From Butyrivibrio proteoclasticus B316 (GTDB lineage Bacteria > Bacillota > Clostridia > Lachnospirales > Lachnospiraceae): a stretch of 64,000 bases of DNA. The translations under genes and the position numbers were made by a program. Under the pieces are notes generated by a model. It had not been told where the DNA came from and did no database searches. It worked only from the letters and a program-made list of their open reading frames with translations. Location of the stretch: the NCBI RefSeq assembly GCF_000145035.1, contig NC_014387.1:2036001-2100000 (forward strand), read 5' to 3'. Shown one piece after another: positions 1-8,795 of this stretch; position 1 is the stretch's first letter; each line of letters begins with the position of its first letter.

Positions 1-2931
1 TGTAACCCCCTTAACTGTTTTGGCTTCAACATTTTCAAAGTCAAAAGAAATCTCACTTACGCCATTTTCGTTTTTCTTCATTACAAGACATGCATCAAAA
101 GGCTTTTTATCCTTGCTCTTAAAGCCTCTGATCGTACCAGTCCGTCCTTCCTTAAGAAGTTCTATGACATTCGCTTCAGAAATCTGCTTTTGAGCGATCT
201 TCCCTATGAAAAACTTACAGGACTGTGGATCATCTGCCTTGAAATTCTCGCAGCCAAAGCCCACTGTTTTCTTAATTATTCTTCCGCCGCAATCAGGACA
301 GACAACATCTGCAAGATAATCCGGCTCAACGCCCTCAAAGTCAAAGGTTATCTCTTTTTTGCCATTTTCAGATGTCTTCATTACAAGCTTGGCATTAAAC
401 GGCTTGTTATTCTTGGACTTAAAGCCTCGTATTACCTCAGTTTCCTCTCCGGAGAGAATCGTCCTCACCTGTTCCTCAGTCAGTTTCTTGCCAGCAACCT
501 CGCCAAGATAGAAGTAACAGCCTCCTTCTTCTTTTCCTCGGTTTTCGCAGGAATATCCGTTTACGGTTCTGATAATCCTGCCACCGCAGGCAGGGCAGTT
601 CATATTATCTACATATACGGTAGGAACATCATCAAAGTTAAAGCTTATAGCATATTTGCCGTTTTCATCCTTGCCAAGTCTCAAACTTGCGCTAAAAGAG
701 CTCTTGTTCTTGCCGACAAACCCTTCTATTACACCGGTCTTACCTTCGGTAATAAGAGTCTTAACAGTTTCTTCATCAAGATCTTTGCCTGCTATCCTGC
801 CGACGCTAAATGTGCATTTTATCTGATCATTGAAGTAATTACTACAGCCATAACCAAAAGATGTAGTAGTTATTTCTCCACCACAGACAGGACACTTGAT
901 TCCAATAGGTTTCCTGGAAGCCAGTCCCTTGGACTCTTTGCCTGTGAACTGGTTAATTCTTCCGACAATCTCAGTGGTAAGGTCTTTTTCTATGAGTTTA
1001 CCTGTTTCTCTTCGAATGTATTCTTCAAGCTTGGCTCTGTAATCCTGCCCATTAACAGAGCCGTTATAAATACCCTCAAGTCCTTTTTCCCAGCTGGCCG
1101 TCATCTCCGGATTAAGGAGCGTTGGTACAGACAGATATACAACTTCGTATATCATCTCCCCAAGCTTTTCAGGGGTTATGATCTGGCTCTTACTCTGAGC
1201 CAGATACTTGTTGTCAATGAGCTTTTGGATAATTGCAGCTCTTGTAGCAGCAGTTCCTATACCCTTTTTCTTGATTGTTTCTCTAAGCTCTTCATCCTCT
1301 ATCAGATTGCCCGCATTCTCCATGGCAATTACAAGATCACCTGACGTATATCTCTTAGGCGGCGCTGTCGCACCCTCTTTTATCATGTAATCATTAACGG
1401 ATATCCTATCGCCTTTGTGAGCATTTTCGACAAACTTAAGGAATTCCTCTTTGGAAATTCCAACATCTTCCTCATCTTCAGAAGAGTTGCCCTCTTCATC
1501 GCCTTTTTTATCTTCTGCCTTCTTATCCTTAGGTATTCCGGCAACTTCCAGATATCCCGGTGATACCAGTACCTTAGCAGCGGCAAAAAACTTCTCATTC
1601 CCAACAGCAATCTGAAGTTTTGCTGTTTTATATTCTGCAGAAGGGTAAAAAATAGATACAAACCTCCTGCATATCAAAAGATATACGTTCATTGCAAGTG
1701 GCGACAATGATCCCATAGCACTTGTCTGCCCTGTAGGAATTATCGCATAATGATCAGTAACCTTAGAATCATCTGTATAAGGAGATTTCTCAATTCCCTT
1801 GTACAGGCCATTTTTGAGGACATGATCTACAAATCCGGATACCTCGTTAACTGCGGACAGTCCCTTTACGTTTTTATAGATTTCCTTGGCTACAGCAGTA
1901 GTCAAAACTCTGGCATCTGTTCTTGGGTAAGTCGTGAGCTTTTTCTCATAAAGCTCCTGTGCTATCTCAAGAGTCTGAGAAGGGCTTATCTTAAATCTTT
2001 TGGTACAATCAGCCTGAAGCTCTGTAAGATTATACAAAAGAGGTGCTCTCTTCTTGGAGTTACCTGTTTCTATACTGTCAATTACAGCCTCTTTCCCGTT
2101 AAAAGAGTCAATAAGAGCTTTGGCGCTATCTTCCTTCTTAAATCCGTTCTCTTTGTACAGAAGTGGAGACTCGAAATAAGCAGAGCCTGATACAGCCTTC
2201 CACTCAGCCAAAATTTTGGCATCAGAAAAAGAACCTACAATTCTGAAAAATGGGGTCTTCTCAAAGTTCCTGATTTCTCTTTCTCTTCGAACCACCATTC
2301 CCAAAACGCAGGTCATTACTCGACCAATAGCAATAGCTGTGTATGATTTGGTTGCCGCAGCGTCGTTTATCAGCTTGCCATATTTAACAGACAAAGCTCT
2401 TGAAAAGTTAATTCCAAGGCTATAGTCCTCTATAGCACGCATGATTCCTGACTCTCCAAGAAGTGCATAATCTGACATCGGCCTAGCCTGTGCGATTCCT
2501 CTTCTGACCTCTTCGTCTGTCATGGAATCGATCCACACTCTAAGCTCTGTCATTCCATCTCTGACACCACCATAGTTTCTGATATTCTCTTCTATGGTCT
2601 GTCCTTCTTTTCCCGAGTCGCCCGCCCAGTAAACCGTATCAATATCCTCCCTGTGGAGCAGGTTATTGATAAGCTTATATTGGTCTGCACTATTTTTAAT
2701 TACGCCATATTTATATTTGGCCGGAAGAAAAGGTAAATCTTCCAGCCTCCATTTTTTGTACTTAGGATCGTACTCTTCCGGATATACCATCTCAACAAGG
2801 TGACCAAAGCACCAGGAAATGACATACTGGTCATTCTCGATATATCCGTTATTATTGCCGGAAACATTCAGAACTCTCGCAAAATCTCTTGCGACTGAAG
2901 GTTTCTCTGTTATTATCAGTTTCTTAGCCAT
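1..2931 (-). CDS. topB: DNA topoisomerase III (type IA), C-terminus beyond window
   Basis: Open for 977 codons from an ATG at 2931 and running off the left edge, so the C-terminus is missing. The N-terminal Toprim domain starts MAKKLIITEKPSVARDFA (metal-binding E9). Its acidic loop at D105 reads AGDSGKEGQ instead of the classical DPDREGE. The catalytic tyrosine is Y335 in TTYPRTDARVL. From about residue 678 there are three copies of a four-cysteine zinc finger (CPVCGGEI, CPACGGRI, CPDCGGRI), each followed by a roughly 60-residue topoisomerase C-terminal repeat. The family passes and decatenates single strands. The ATG overlaps the stop of the upstream ATPase gene by 8 bp, which suggests translational coupling. 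Family assignment is firm; the Toprim variation may be a subfamily trait. Confidence 0.93.
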   Translation of the reverse strand, partial: MAKKLIITEKPSVARDFARVLNVSGNNNGYIENDQYVISWCFGHLVEMVYPEEYDPKYKKWRLEDLPFLPAKYKYGVIKNSADQYKLINNLLHREDIDTVYWAGDSGKEGQTIEENIRNYGGVRDGMTELRVWIDSMTDEEVRRGIAQARPMSDYALLGESGIMRAIEDYSLGINFSRALSVKYGKLINDAAATKSYTAIAIGRVMTCVLGMVVRREREIRNFEKTPFFRIVGSFSDAKILAEWKAVSGSAYFESPLLYKENGFKKEDSAKALIDSFNGKEAVIDSIETGNSKKRAPLLYNLTELQADCTKRFKISPSQTLEIAQELYEKKLTTYPRTDARVLTTAVAKEIYKNVKGLSAVNEVSGFVDHVLKNGLYKGIEKSPYTDDSKVTDHYAIIPTGQTSAMGSLSPLAMNVYLLICRRFVSIFYPSAEYKTAKLQIAVGNEKFFAAAKVLVSPGYLEVAGIPKDKKAEDKKGDEEGNSSEDEEDVGISKEEFLKFVENAHKGDRISVNDYMIKEGATAPPKRYTSGDLVIAMENAGNLIEDEELRETIKKKGIGTAATRAAIIQKLIDNKYLAQSKSQIITPEKLGEMIYEVVYLSVPTLLNPEMTASWEKGLEGIYNGSVNGQDYRAKLEEYIRRETGKLIEKDLTTEIVGRINQFTGKESKGLASRKPIGIKCPVCGGEITTTSFGYGCSNYFNDQIKCTFSVGRIAGKDLDEETVKTLITEGKTGVIEGFVGKNKSSFSASLRLGKDENGKYAISFNFDDVPTVYVDNMNCPACGGRIIRTVNGYSCENRGKEEGGCYFYLGEVAGKKLTEEQVRTILSGEETEVIRGFKSKNNKPFNAKLVMKTSENGKKEITFDFEGVEPDYLADVVCPDCGGRIIKKTVGFGCENFKADDPQSCKFFIGKIAQKQISEANVIELLKEGRTGTIRGFKSKDKKPFDACLVMKKNENGVSEISFDFENVEAKTVKGVT

Positions 2932-4300
2932 TCGTTAATTCATCTAATCCAATCAACTTAAGGCTCTCTGATGATTTTCCAGCTGCATCTGTTAGCCACG
3001 CATCAAAGCCGCCTGTTGAAAAGATAAAGATAACATCTCCCTCAAGTCTTGCTTTTCTCGCGTCAGAATGCAATTTAACATAATCTGCGTGGGTTGCCTG
3101 CCTGCCCCAGAAGCACATTACAAGAGCAGTTTCTCCGGTATCACTTTGCGCTATAATATCGATATTGCCCTCTTTGCCTATCCATTCGCCTTCTTCACTA
3201 ATCTCAAATGGGAATTGACCCCGCTCTTCTAAATTGAAGATATATTCCCTGCAGATAGCTTTGAAAGCTTCATGAACATAATCTTGCATTCCCGCAGATA
3301 TAAATATATCATAAAATTTATCTTTGGGCATCTGCATCAGACTACTTTGGTTAGGATAAACAAACCTGAAAAAGAAATTAACCATAGGATCACATATCTT
3401 ATATACACCCTTCATAACATTCTCTCTGCCGGCATTTCCAAAGGAATAGGCCTTGTAAACAAAGTCATGATGAATAAGGGTCTTAAGATAAACAGAAATC
3501 TTAGCTCTCGAAAAACCCGTGACATGATAAAGATCATTTAGTTTATTGACGCCTCTTGCCATCTCTGCCAAAAGCGTATGATAAACAGCTGTTTCACGAA
3601 GATTCTGCTCAGTAAGTCTTATCGCCTCGCCATACAAAAATGAATTGTCATTCAAAAGATTCCTGCAGATATTCTCCTTAAAGGAAAACTCATCATTAAA
3701 ATACTTCCACAGTCTGGTACGACCACCCAGAACAGAATAAGTCATTACTGCGTCTTCGTAACCCATACTAGGGAAATTGTCACGCATCTCCGCAAAGCTC
3801 AAATGCTTGATTTTCCTAAAATCATCTATTGACACAGCAAGCTTTCCAAGACTTCCTACCATGCTATTCTCAACCCAGTTGATATCGTGGCTTTCAAGCA
3901 GAAACATAAGCTGTCTGTCTTTACCTTTTTGGGCCATAAAATCACTAAGTTCGCGCATAAAGTCATCAGACATTTTAACTATATGCTCAAAATTTCTGAT
4001 TACAATTATAAAAGGATTTCTGCCTGCAAGAGAAAGGCAGGCATCAAAGATTTTAAAATATGAAGGGTACTCTTCAAGTTCAATTCCCCTGTTCCTAAGC
4101 TCCTTCCCCCACAAAAAACGCTGCTCTTTTTCTGAAGCGGATCTTGCCAGATAGTATACATTTTTCCTGTTTTCCAGAAATTTATTGATAAGCTCACTGT
4201 CATCAATATTTCTATGGCCGTATACTACCAAAACATTGGATGTTCCGCTCTCATAATATCTGTTTAAAAAATCAAGATCTTTCTGTCTTGTCTTTTCCAT
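2924..4300 (-). CDS. Archaeal-ATPase/DUF234-type protein with degenerate Walker A
   Basis: 458 residues with the layout of the DUF234-linked archaeal ATPase family: N-terminal AAA-like domain, winged helix around TGFSRAKISVYLKTL, then a DUF234/PD-(D/E)xK-like C-terminus (YKICDPMVNFFFRFVYP, then NIDIIAQSDTGETALV). Family members normally have a P-loop such as GRRRVGKT. Here the same place reads YGHRNIDDSELI, with no GK(S/T). The C-terminal E-x-K of the nuclease-like core is replaced by VMCFWG. It probably binds DNA or protein without hydrolysing ATP or cutting. The stop overlaps the topB start, so it is likely a functional partner of that topoisomerase. Confidence 0.75.
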   Translation of the reverse strand: MEKTRQKDLDFLNRYYESGTSNVLVVYGHRNIDDSELINKFLENRKNVYYLARSASEKEQRFLWGKELRNRGIELEEYPSYFKIFDACLSLAGRNPFIIVIRNFEHIVKMSDDFMRELSDFMAQKGKDRQLMFLLESHDINWVENSMVGSLGKLAVSIDDFRKIKHLSFAEMRDNFPSMGYEDAVMTYSVLGGRTRLWKYFNDEFSFKENICRNLLNDNSFLYGEAIRLTEQNLRETAVYHTLLAEMARGVNKLNDLYHVTGFSRAKISVYLKTLIHHDFVYKAYSFGNAGRENVMKGVYKICDPMVNFFFRFVYPNQSSLMQMPKDKFYDIFISAGMQDYVHEAFKAICREYIFNLEERGQFPFEISEEGEWIGKEGNIDIIAQSDTGETALVMCFWGRQATHADYVKLHSDARKARLEGDVIFIFSTGGFDAWLTDAAGKSSESLKLIGLDELTNG

Positions 4301-4333
4301 ATGTCCCCAATCATACCATAATATTAAATAAAC

Positions 4334-4374
4334 TTAAATCGTATACCATATATATTATATGATATACGATTTAA
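4334..4374. promoter_or_regulatory. 41-bp AT-rich palindrome between asd and the ATPase gene
   Basis: Perfect 12-bp arms (TTAAATCGTATA at 4334-4345 and its complement at 4363-4374) enclose a 17-bp core that is itself partly palindromic (CATATA/TATATG). It lies between the start of the ATPase-topB pair (4300, transcribed leftward) and the stop of asd (4410). It could be an operator upstream of the ATPase gene, or a weak terminator for asd, although no clear U-run follows. Confidence 0.55.
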
Positions 4375-4409
4375 TAGCATTTATACATATTTTTTTATAA
4401 ATAAATCAA

Positions 4410-5495
4410 TTATTTTTTGTTAATGTATCCGCTAGCCTTCAAAAGTTCAGCACACTCAACTGCTCCGCCTGCTGCGCCACGAAGTGTATTATGTGAAAGA
4501 CCAACAAACTTCCAATCATAAATTGTATCTTCACGAAGTCTGCCAATGCTGACACCCATTCCATTCTCATAATTAACATCAAGAGTAACCTGAGGTCTGT
4601 TATCCTCCTGCATGTACTGAATAAACTGCTTAGGTGCGCTAGGAAGACCAAGCTGCTGTGGAAGTCCTGAGAACTTCTCAAGCTTCTCAATAAGCTCCTC
4701 CTTGGAAGGATTCTTTTTAAACTTAACAAACGCTGCTGCTGTGTGGCCATAGAGAACCGGAATTCTGATACACTGACAAGTAATCTTCACATCATCTGCA
4801 GGAACAATAACACCATTCTCAATTTTGCCCCAGATTCTAAGAGGTTCTTTTTCTGATTTTTCTTCCTCTCCGGAAATGAAAGGAATTACATTCCCTACCA
4901 TCTCTGGCCACTCTTCAAAGTTCTTGCCTGCGCCGGAAATAGCCTGGTAAGTTGTAGCCACTACTTCATATGGTTCATACTCTTTCCAAGCTGTAAGAGC
5001 AGGTGTGTAACTCTGAATAGAGCAGTTAGGCTTAACTGCAATAAATCCCTTGGTTGTACCAAGTCTCTTCTTCTGGAATTCGATAACATCCATGTGCTGA
5101 GGATTGATCTCAGGAATGATCATAGGAACATCAGGAGTCCATCTATGTGCAGAGTTATTAGAAACTACAGGAGTCTCAGTCTTTGCATACTCTTCTTCAA
5201 TATGCTTGATTTCATCCTTAGACATATTTACCGCAGAAAGGACAAAATCAACATCTGCTGAAACGCCCTTAACATCAGTAACATCCTTAACTACTAGGTT
5301 CTTAACAGAATCAGGAATTGGCTCATCCATCTTCCATCTGCCGCCTACAGCTTCCTCATAAGTCTGACCAGCAGAACGTGGGCTTGCTGCTACTGTAGTA
5401 ACTTCAAACCATGGATGGTTATTGAGAATAGAAATAAATCTCTGTCCTACCATTCCGGTTCCACCAAGGACTGCTACTTTCAACTTGTCGCTCAT
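4410..5495 (-). CDS. asd: Aspartate-semialdehyde dehydrogenase
   Basis: 361 residues from the ATG at 5495, chosen because AGGAGGAGTT sits 6-7 nt upstream; an in-frame upstream start would include that site. The enzyme reduces aspartyl phosphate to aspartate semialdehyde for lysine, threonine, methionine and peptidoglycan precursors. The NADP-binding loop GGTGMVGQRF is at residues 11-20, the nucleophile C158 is in VKPNCSIQS, and the acid/base H251 is in LYGHTAAAF. The extended motifs match the archaeal/long-type Asd rather than the Escherichia coli type. It lies 51 bp downstream of argH and is probably cotranscribed with it. Confidence 0.95.
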   Translation of the reverse strand: MSDKLKVAVLGGTGMVGQRFISILNNHPWFEVTTVAASPRSAGQTYEEAVGGRWKMDEPIPDSVKNLVVKDVTDVKGVSADVDFVLSAVNMSKDEIKHIEEEYAKTETPVVSNNSAHRWTPDVPMIIPEINPQHMDVIEFQKKRLGTTKGFIAVKPNCSIQSYTPALTAWKEYEPYEVVATTYQAISGAGKNFEEWPEMVGNVIPFISGEEEKSEKEPLRIWGKIENGVIVPADDVKITCQCIRIPVLYGHTAAAFVKFKKNPSKEELIEKLEKFSGLPQQLGLPSAPKQFIQYMQEDNRPQVTLDVNYENGMGVSIGRLREDTIYDWKFVGLSHNTLRGAAGGAVECAELLKASGYINKK

Positions 5496-5546
5496 AATAT
5501 AACTCCTCCTTATCTGACGCGGATCCATGCCGCATATATATTGTTA

Positions 5547-6935
5547 TTATTTCAATGAGTAGTTTTTGATAAACTCCTCATTTATAGATATTACTTTCTT
5601 CATCGCATCCGGGCTTGGCGCTCCGATGGTAAGCCTCTTATTGACGCAGGTCTCAAGACTTATAGCATTATATATATCACTATCGAACATTTCTGAAAAG
5701 CTCTTTAGTTCATCTATTGCCAGCTCATCTATAGAACAGTTCTTATCAATGCAATACAAAACAAGTTTTCCGATCACAGAATGAGCATCTCTGAATGGCA
5801 TTCCCTTATTTACAAGATAATCCGCTGCATCTGTAGCATTGGTAAATCCCATCATTGCACTCTTTTCCATTGCGCTTTTATTGAATTTAATTGTCGCAAG
5901 CATATCTGTAAAAAGAGTAAGGCAATTAGATGTATTATCTACAGCATCAAAAAACGCTTCCTTATCTTCCTGCATATCTTTATTATAAGCAAGCGGAATC
6001 CCTTTCATCGTGGTCAAAAGAGACATCAGATCGCCATATACTCTTCCTGTCTTGCCTCTTACAAGTTCAGCAATATCAGGATTCTTCTTCTGAGGCATTA
6101 TGCTACTGCCCGTAGAATAAGCATCATCTATAGTTACAAATCTATACTCATTCGAATTCCAGATTATTACTTCTTCTGAAAATCTGGAAAGATGCATCAT
6201 AATTGTCGAAAGAGCTGACATAAACTCTATGAGATAATCTCTGTCTGAAACTGAATCCATACTATTGAGTGTTGGTCCAAAGAAATCAAGAAGCTCTGCT
6301 GTATATTCCCTGTCAAGAGGATATGTGGTTCCTGCAAGTGCTCCGGCTCCAAGCGGACAATAATTCATTCTGTTATAGATATCCTTCATTCTAAGAAGGT
6401 CTCTTTTAAACATCTCATAATAGGCGCCAATATGATGAGCCAGTGTCACAGGCTGAGCTTTCTGTAAATGGGTAAATCCCGGCATATAGGTATCAAGATT
6501 ATCTTTCATGATTCCATTAAGGCAGTTCAGCATATTCCTTAGAAGCTCAGACATATGCTCCACTTCGCCTCTTGCATAAAGCCTCATATCAAGCGCCACC
6601 TGATCATTTCTGCTGCGGCCTGTATGAACCTTTTTACCGGCATCACCTATTCTGTCGATAAGATTAGCTTCCAAAAAGCTATGAATATCTTCATATTTGG
6701 TAGTTATCTCAAGCTTACCATCAATTACGTCCTGAAGGATTGAGTCAAGCCCATTTACTATCTGCTCCTTCTCTTCCTCGGAAATAATTCCCTGTTTAGC
6801 TAACATGGAAGCATGCGCTTTACTACCGCGAACATCAACTTCCAAAAACCTCTTATCAAAAGTGATTGAAGCATTAAAGTTCCATGCAAGTTCATTTATA
6901 CTTCCAGTAAATCTTCCACCCCAAAGCTGCGCCAT
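5547..6935 (-). CDS. argH: Argininosuccinate lyase
   Basis: 462 residues, the normal length for the family. It splits argininosuccinate to arginine and fumarate in the cytoplasm. The fumarase/aspartase signature GSSIMPQKKNPD (residues 276-287), the THLQ histidine (H155) and the HTGRSRNDQ substrate loop (104-112) are all present. No argG or other arginine gene is next to it; the downstream partner is asd, so the pair links two branches of aspartate-derived amino-acid synthesis. The 400-bp leader holds an inverted repeat that could be an operator. Confidence 0.96.
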   Translation of the reverse strand: MAQLWGGRFTGSINELAWNFNASITFDKRFLEVDVRGSKAHASMLAKQGIISEEEKEQIVNGLDSILQDVIDGKLEITTKYEDIHSFLEANLIDRIGDAGKKVHTGRSRNDQVALDMRLYARGEVEHMSELLRNMLNCLNGIMKDNLDTYMPGFTHLQKAQPVTLAHHIGAYYEMFKRDLLRMKDIYNRMNYCPLGAGALAGTTYPLDREYTAELLDFFGPTLNSMDSVSDRDYLIEFMSALSTIMMHLSRFSEEVIIWNSNEYRFVTIDDAYSTGSSIMPQKKNPDIAELVRGKTGRVYGDLMSLLTTMKGIPLAYNKDMQEDKEAFFDAVDNTSNCLTLFTDMLATIKFNKSAMEKSAMMGFTNATDAADYLVNKGMPFRDAHSVIGKLVLYCIDKNCSIDELAIDELKSFSEMFDSDIYNAISLETCVNKRLTIGAPSPDAMKKVISINEEFIKNYSLK

Positions 6936-7269
6936 ATATAATCTCCCATCAATCGATCAGAACTGTTCTGTACCAATATAGCAATTAGCGATATTAACCT
7001 GACATATAATACGTTTAATGATTGTAATAAAGATTGTTTTCGTATAGAAAATGTATATTTTAAAACTATTATGCATATATATACATTATTTTCACACTTT
7101 TATCAACTAAAGTCTTAAGAAATTATAATGCAAATTTAGCAGATAAAAAAGCCCTTTTAGTACAAAATAATACACAATTATTTTGTGAAACTTTAAAAAT
7201 CATTGTGCATAAAGACAAATGTCCGTGTGTCAAAGACACATATATCACCTATGTTTTCATTTTCTTTGA
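6936..7269. promoter_or_regulatory. argH upstream region with a 10-bp inverted repeat
   Basis: No coding capacity was found here. The perfect inverted repeat ACAAAATAAT / ATTATTTTGT with a 5-bp spacer is at 7162-7186. A second, shorter dyad (TGTGTCAAAGACACA) lies near 7225. The region precedes argH-asd and could carry its promoter and an ArgR-type or other operator, but neither repeat convincingly matches the Bacillus ARG box. Confidence 0.4.
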
Positions 7270-7308
7270 TAAAAAAGCACCCTTGAAATGTTAATTTACA
7301 AGAGTGCT
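7270..7308 (-). terminator. Rho-independent terminator after the MBL hydrolase gene
   Basis: On the minus strand AGCACTCTTG (7308-7299) pairs with CAAGGGTGCT (7285-7276, one G-U pair) and is followed by TTTTTT. It lies 31 bp past the stop at 7339. Confidence 0.85.
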
Positions 7309-7338
7309 CATCATACCATTATTTACTTAACGCAGGCA

Positions 7339-8709
7339 TTACTCATGCTTACAGTAGCTCCAGCACCACGCACTATTATCATAGTAGCATTCACCATTAT
7401 CAAGAACGATCGTATCATTCACATTTGGAAGAATAATCTTGCCAGCCTTCTTGGATAATAGCTGTTCCGGTCTAAAGCTATGAAGAGGGATAAGTGTTCT
7501 TGGTGCTATATCATCAACCTGCTTCCTAAGATAATAAGGTTCAGCATGGCCTCCTAGTCCGCATCTGACAACATTTATTCCGGCTACAGATAAAAGGTCA
7601 TAGAACTTAGCAAAAGATGGATCATAATCTCCAAGCGGAGCTCCATCCATGTGAAGATAAACAGAAATGACTCCTGCAAGTTCAAATAACTCATAGCTGT
7701 CCTTGTAGTCCTGCTGAAGAACATATCCTGACGGATTATCAAGGAGCATCTTTCTGGTTACCACCTGGCAATTCCTGGCAAGAGGAGCATTTATCTCTCC
7801 TCCTTCCGGCATGTAAACAGAAAATCTATCTTCTTTATAAAAAGCCGCAACATACTCAGCCTGAACAGGTGATAATACTAGTTCTCTTCCGGACTCTCTG
7901 ATTGCAGATACAAAATTATGAACACGTTCTACATTTCTATTATAGTTGTTAATGACTATGAGCCCCTGCTCTGTCTTGGCATACTCTTTCATCTTATCAA
8001 GAAGAGTAAGCTCTGATGTCTCTCTGGCAGGTCCCTCTAGTGAGAGAACATCAACATCGCCATGACTTATAGTCACTCCTTCACTTATCATAACATCAGC
8101 GCCCTTACATTTTTGAGCAAAAGCAGCGCTGATTTCAGGATGATAGCCATGGTACCTGTAATCACCTGTGTAGCAGATATTTCCGTCAGGAGTAGCTATC
8201 ATAAATCCACATGCCCCTATCACATCATGATCAACCTGAACGCAGGTAACAGTAATATCGCCAACAGTAAAGGATCCATCATAATCAACAGGAATTATAT
8301 TCTCATGCTCTCTTATTTCGAGCTCATTCATTACTCCAAGTTCATGATAAAGAGTAGCTGATTCTCTACTCATGTACACAGGCATTCTCTGGTCTAGTGC
8401 TCCAAGTCCGCCCATGTGATCTATATGCATATGAGATATGATGACAAATATCTCTTTATCTGTCTCACCATATCCCTTGATTTCTAATTTATTAGCTATT
8501 TCAGGCTCATAAATACCATCAATAGCATTAAGTACACCAAGCTTAACATAATCGTAAGCTTCCAAACCTTTTCGAAGTGGTACCTTGCTATCTATTCTGT
8601 CAGCATAGGCAAAACCAAAATCAAATAAACAAATAGCCTTATCTGTCTCTACCCCAATGACAGTTCCACCTATTTCTTTAAGCCCACTGTAAAACTTCAT
8701 TTTAGTCAT
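7339..8709 (-). CDS. Metallo-beta-lactamase-fold hydrolase, RNase J-like architecture
   Basis: 456 residues; GAGGTAA precedes the ATG. The zinc motif HMHIDH is at residues 93-98, with further ligands expected at VDHDV, GDYRYHG and the C-terminal TLIPLHSF. The spacing of a beta-CASP-like insert and the late PLHSF histidine resemble RNase J/CPSF-type enzymes, but the protein is shorter than RNase J and lacks its C-terminal domain. The substrate cannot be told from sequence. It sits downstream of an ABC importer operon but is separated from it by a strong terminator, so it probably has its own promoter or depends on read-through. A phosphodiesterase acting on the imported substrate is possible but unsupported. 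Confidence 0.8.
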   Translation of the reverse strand: MTKMKFYSGLKEIGGTVIGVETDKAICLFDFGFAYADRIDSKVPLRKGLEAYDYVKLGVLNAIDGIYEPEIANKLEIKGYGETDKEIFVIISHMHIDHMGGLGALDQRMPVYMSRESATLYHELGVMNELEIREHENIIPVDYDGSFTVGDITVTCVQVDHDVIGACGFMIATPDGNICYTGDYRYHGYHPEISAAFAQKCKGADVMISEGVTISHGDVDVLSLEGPARETSELTLLDKMKEYAKTEQGLIVINNYNRNVERVHNFVSAIRESGRELVLSPVQAEYVAAFYKEDRFSVYMPEGGEINAPLARNCQVVTRKMLLDNPSGYVLQQDYKDSYELFELAGVISVYLHMDGAPLGDYDPSFAKFYDLLSVAGINVVRCGLGGHAEPYYLRKQVDDIAPRTLIPLHSFRPEQLLSKKAGKIILPNVNDTIVLDNGECYYDNSAWCWSYCKHE

Positions 8710-8738
8710 AAAAAAATTACCTCATAAAAAAGCTGATA

Positions 8739-8775
8739 GAAAAATGAGTAGGGAAGAAGAGTCTCCCCTACTCAT
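8739..8775 (-). terminator. Rho-independent terminator of the ABC importer operon
   Basis: Minus-strand ATGAGTAGGG (8775-8766) pairs perfectly with CCCTACTCAT (8753-8744), followed by TTTTT. It ends the transporter transcript before the MBL gene. Confidence 0.9.
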
Positions 8776-8795
8776 CAAATATATCCTATAAATAA

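Noticed and set aside
190..1344. Long plus-strand open frame of 384 codons opposite topB
   Set aside because: The minus strand carries an uninterrupted topB frame with catalytic tyrosine and zinc fingers. The plus-strand translation is low-complexity with no family features.
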